Part shown: positions 4,305 to 5,654 of the stretch, in pieces
Numbering within the stretch: position 1 is the stretch's first letter
Layout: each line of letters begins with the position of its first letter
Origin: Anaerolineales bacterium
Lineage (GTDB): Bacteria > Chloroflexota > Anaerolineae > Anaerolineales > Anaerolineaceae
DNA: 5,654 nucleotides
Direction of reading: 5' to 3'
Assembly: GCA_020060485.1 (NCBI GenBank)
Contig: JAGVAB010000102.1
Location: 1 to 5,654, forward strand
Notes under the pieces: model-generated
Database searches by the model: none
Seen by the model: the letters and a program-made list of their open reading frames with translations, nothing else
Told to the model about the DNA's origin: nothing
Made by a program: the position numbers and the translations under genes

Positions 4305-4707
4305 CTTGTGCCTCCGGGGCGGTGGTTGCAGAATGGGTGTTGTATTCGATATCCAGCAGCAGGTAAAGCACCTGGGCCAGGCATTGCAGCACAGCAAAGC
4401 GGTACAAGCCTATGGCGATGCTGTTCATGAACAGCGATGCCACGCTCACATTCATCATCTTCACCAGATAGATGATCTCGGCCCAGGTGACGAAAGCAGA
4501 CGAGCTGTACATGCTGGCGTTCTCCAGCACCTTTGCCACCGGCGACAGGATACTGATGACCAGAATGACCCAGGACAGGGCGCGGGTGTAGTACGCCACG
4601 CGCACCAGTTGATGAAAGCGGTGGTAGGTATCTGCGCTTTCTGGCGGCTTTGTAACGATCTCGGTTTCATTTTCCATTGAAATTGGTCCTTTTTTGAAAG
4701 TTGGCAT
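4297..4707 (-). CDS. Small membrane protein of unknown function
   Basis: 136 residues from the ATG at 4707, which follows the propeller gene stop by 6 nt with GAGG overlapping that stop. M11 at 4677, with AAGGA upstream, is a credible alternative giving 126 residues. A polar N-terminus (1-38) leads to a hydrophobic segment at about 43-60, a weaker one at 70-86, and a long hydrophobic stretch at about 88-119 ending in LLLDIEYNT, followed by a polar tail. No enzyme motif is seen. The order of segments and the ALSWV (43-47) and LLLDIEYNT (116-124) signatures match the next gene (VLSWV and LLLRIEKNT), indicating tandem duplication. Probably an inner-membrane pair acting together; function unknown. 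Confidence 0.8.
   Translation of the reverse strand: MPTFKKGPISMENETEIVTKPPESADTYHRFHQLVRVAYYTRALSWVILVISILSPVAKVLENASMYSSSAFVTWAEIIYLVKMMNVSVASLFMNSIAIGLYRFAVLQCLAQVLYLLLDIEYNTHSATTAPEAQDE
4311..4315 (-). promoter_or_regulatory. Ribosome binding site that decides the start at 4304
   Basis: On the minus strand GGAGG is followed by six bases (CACAAG) and ATG. It lies inside the last codons of the upstream gene, so translation of the two is probably coupled. It is the reason for preferring the 165-residue form over the 196-residue open frame. Confidence 0.75.
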
Positions 4708-4713
4708 GTTGCC

Positions 4714-5654
4714 TCAGGGCAGCACAGGCTGCCAGGCGGGGTGCTGGTCAATACCGGTGTGGTCGGTGAGTTCGGTGCGCATCAAGCCGGTGATGGTCAT
4801 GATGCTCAGGCCGGTTTTGCCGGGTTCAACCTGCGAGGTGAACACCAGCCACTGTTTGTCCGGTGAAAATTCCGGTTGGCGGTTGAGGGTGCGGTCATCG
4901 GTGAGCAGGTTCAGGTCGGCGCCGCGGCTGGCATAGGGCAGCACGTAGATGCGCTCAATGCGGCCTTTGATCTCGGTGTAGGCCAGCAGCTCGCCGTCCC
5001 GCGACAGGGTGAAGTCGCCCACCTGGCCCAGCCGCCCAAAGAATGTCGAGCGGTCATAGGCGTAGGGCGTGGGATAAGGGGTTTCGAAGGGCAATTCTTC
5101 TTCAACCCACTGGCGCTCAAAAAGATAGCGGTGGTCGCTGGCGTTGCGGATAAAGAGTACCTTCTTTGAATCGGGCGACCATTGCGGAGCATATTCAACA
5201 AAGGAGGCGCTTAATTTGCGCTGGTCTGTGCCGGCCGGGTTCATCACATAGATCTGGTTCACGCCGGCCAGATTCTGGTTGGTGAAGGCGATCCACTTGC
5301 CGTCCGGTGACCAGGCCGGGAGGCTGTCGTTGCCCTTGCGCAAACTGATGTTGAGCGGCGGCTTGCCCTCAATGCTCAGATCCAGCAGCCAGATGTCGGT
5401 TTCCTGGCTGTTCTCGCTGGCCGGGGCCACAAAGGCCAGTTTGCTGCCGTCCGGCGACCAGGCCGGCTGGGTCTTGTCGCCTTCGCCAAAGGTGAGCTGG
5501 GTGAACTGGCTGGCCGTGATCACGCCTTCCTTCATGCTCACCTGCATCATCCAGATTTGCAGGGTGTCGCCTTCGCCGCGGTCGCTGGAGAAGGCGATCC
5601 GGCCGCCGCCGCCCAGAAGCTGGGGAGTGGTCGTGGCGGTGGGCGGCAGGGGGG
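4714..5654 (-). CDS. TolB/PD40-type beta-propeller protein, C-terminal part (5' end beyond window)
   Basis: The frame stays open to the window edge, so the gene is truncated there; 312 complete codons are visible. The first visible residues are a Pro/Thr-rich linker (PLPPTATTTP), then GGGGRIAFSSDRGEGDTLQIW, cut here as two motifs: a GGRIAF strand and the SSDR turn typical of TolB-like blades. PD40 repeats follow at visible residues about 62-74 (AWSPDGSKLAF), 112-123 (AWSPDGKWIAF), 155-167 (QWSPDSKKVLF), 213-226 (SRDGELLAYT) and 259-273 (FSPDKQWLVFTS), with a closing HPAWQP near the C-terminus. Six blades fit a six-bladed propeller. The Thr/Pro linker suggests a larger envelope-anchored or secreted protein, with signal peptide or other domain outside the window. 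It is first of the three minus-strand genes seen here. An internal ATG at 5550 is not the start because blade 1 begins before it. Confidence 0.88.
   Translation of the reverse strand, partial: PLPPTATTTPQLLGGGGRIAFSSDRGEGDTLQIWMMQVSMKEGVITASQFTQLTFGEGDKTQPAWSPDGSKLAFVAPASENSQETDIWLLDLSIEGKPPLNISLRKGNDSLPAWSPDGKWIAFTNQNLAGVNQIYVMNPAGTDQRKLSASFVEYAPQWSPDSKKVLFIRNASDHRYLFERQWVEEELPFETPYPTPYAYDRSTFFGRLGQVGDFTLSRDGELLAYTEIKGRIERIYVLPYASRGADLNLLTDDRTLNRQPEFSPDKQWLVFTSQVEPGKTGLSIMTITGLMRTELTDHTGIDQHPAWQPVLP

Noticed and set aside
4305..4397. Upstream extension of the second membrane protein to 4397
   Set aside because: The extra 31 residues (Cys/Trp/Pro-rich) are an out-of-frame reading of the upstream gene, and GGAGG precedes the ATG at 4304.
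3982..4680. Plus-strand open frame of 232 codons opposite the two membrane protein genes
   Set aside because: The minus-strand genes have ribosome sites, coupled spacing and mutual homology; this frame has none.
5548..5550. ATG at 5550 as start of the propeller gene
   Set aside because: The frame stays open to the window edge and the residues before it (GGRIAF strand, SSDR turn) are clearly part of a TolB-like blade.

Overview
The window looks like a piece of a moderately GC-rich environmental bacterium. I lean towards Chloroflexota (Anaerolineae-like), from the Pro/Thr-rich linker in front of a TolB-type propeller, the stand-alone YgiT-type zinc finger and the general protein style. That placement is an inference from style, not a measurement.

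Plus strand, about 168-3483: one apparently self-contained transcription unit for bacterial microcompartment (BMC) parts. It opens with a strong extended -10 sigma-70-type promoter (TTGACC, 17-nt spacer, TATGAT). Seven genes follow: an RpiB-family sugar-phosphate isomerase, a deoxyribose-phosphate aldolase (DeoC), a BMC-P (EutN/CcmL) vertex protein, an unrecognised 123-residue protein, two more BMC-P proteins and a small YgiT-type zinc-finger protein. The unit closes with a textbook intrinsic terminator. Both enzymes carry N-terminal amphipathic helices of encapsulation-peptide type that are absent from ordinary RpiB and DeoC, and the 123-residue protein ends in a similar helix. DeoC plus RpiB with shell genes matches the class that genomic BMC surveys call sugar-phosphate-utilising (SPU), which to my knowledge is poorly characterised experimentally. 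The likely chemistry is cleavage of 2-deoxyribose-5-phosphate to glyceraldehyde-3-phosphate and acetaldehyde, plus aldose/ketose phosphate isomerisation. The isomerase has Asp where E. coli RpiB has its catalytic Cys, so its true substrate is open. No BMC-H or BMC-T gene and no aldehyde dehydrogenase lies between promoter and terminator, so the facets must be encoded elsewhere.

Intergenic 3449-3806: no gene. It holds the terminator, a long imperfect hairpin (3488-3546), a small hairpin (3553-3569) and a 134-bp palindromic element (3649-3782). This element has 12-bp perfect terminal inverted repeats enclosing three more stems, and resembles dispersed intergenic repeats.

Minus strand, 5654-3807: a tightly packed three-gene operon read towards the BMC unit. 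It comprises the C-terminal part of a TolB/PD40 beta-propeller protein (its 5' end lies outside the window), then two small membrane proteins that look like diverged tandem paralogues. The spacings (6-nt gap, then 8-nt overlap) imply translational coupling. Nothing links this operon to the microcompartment except position.
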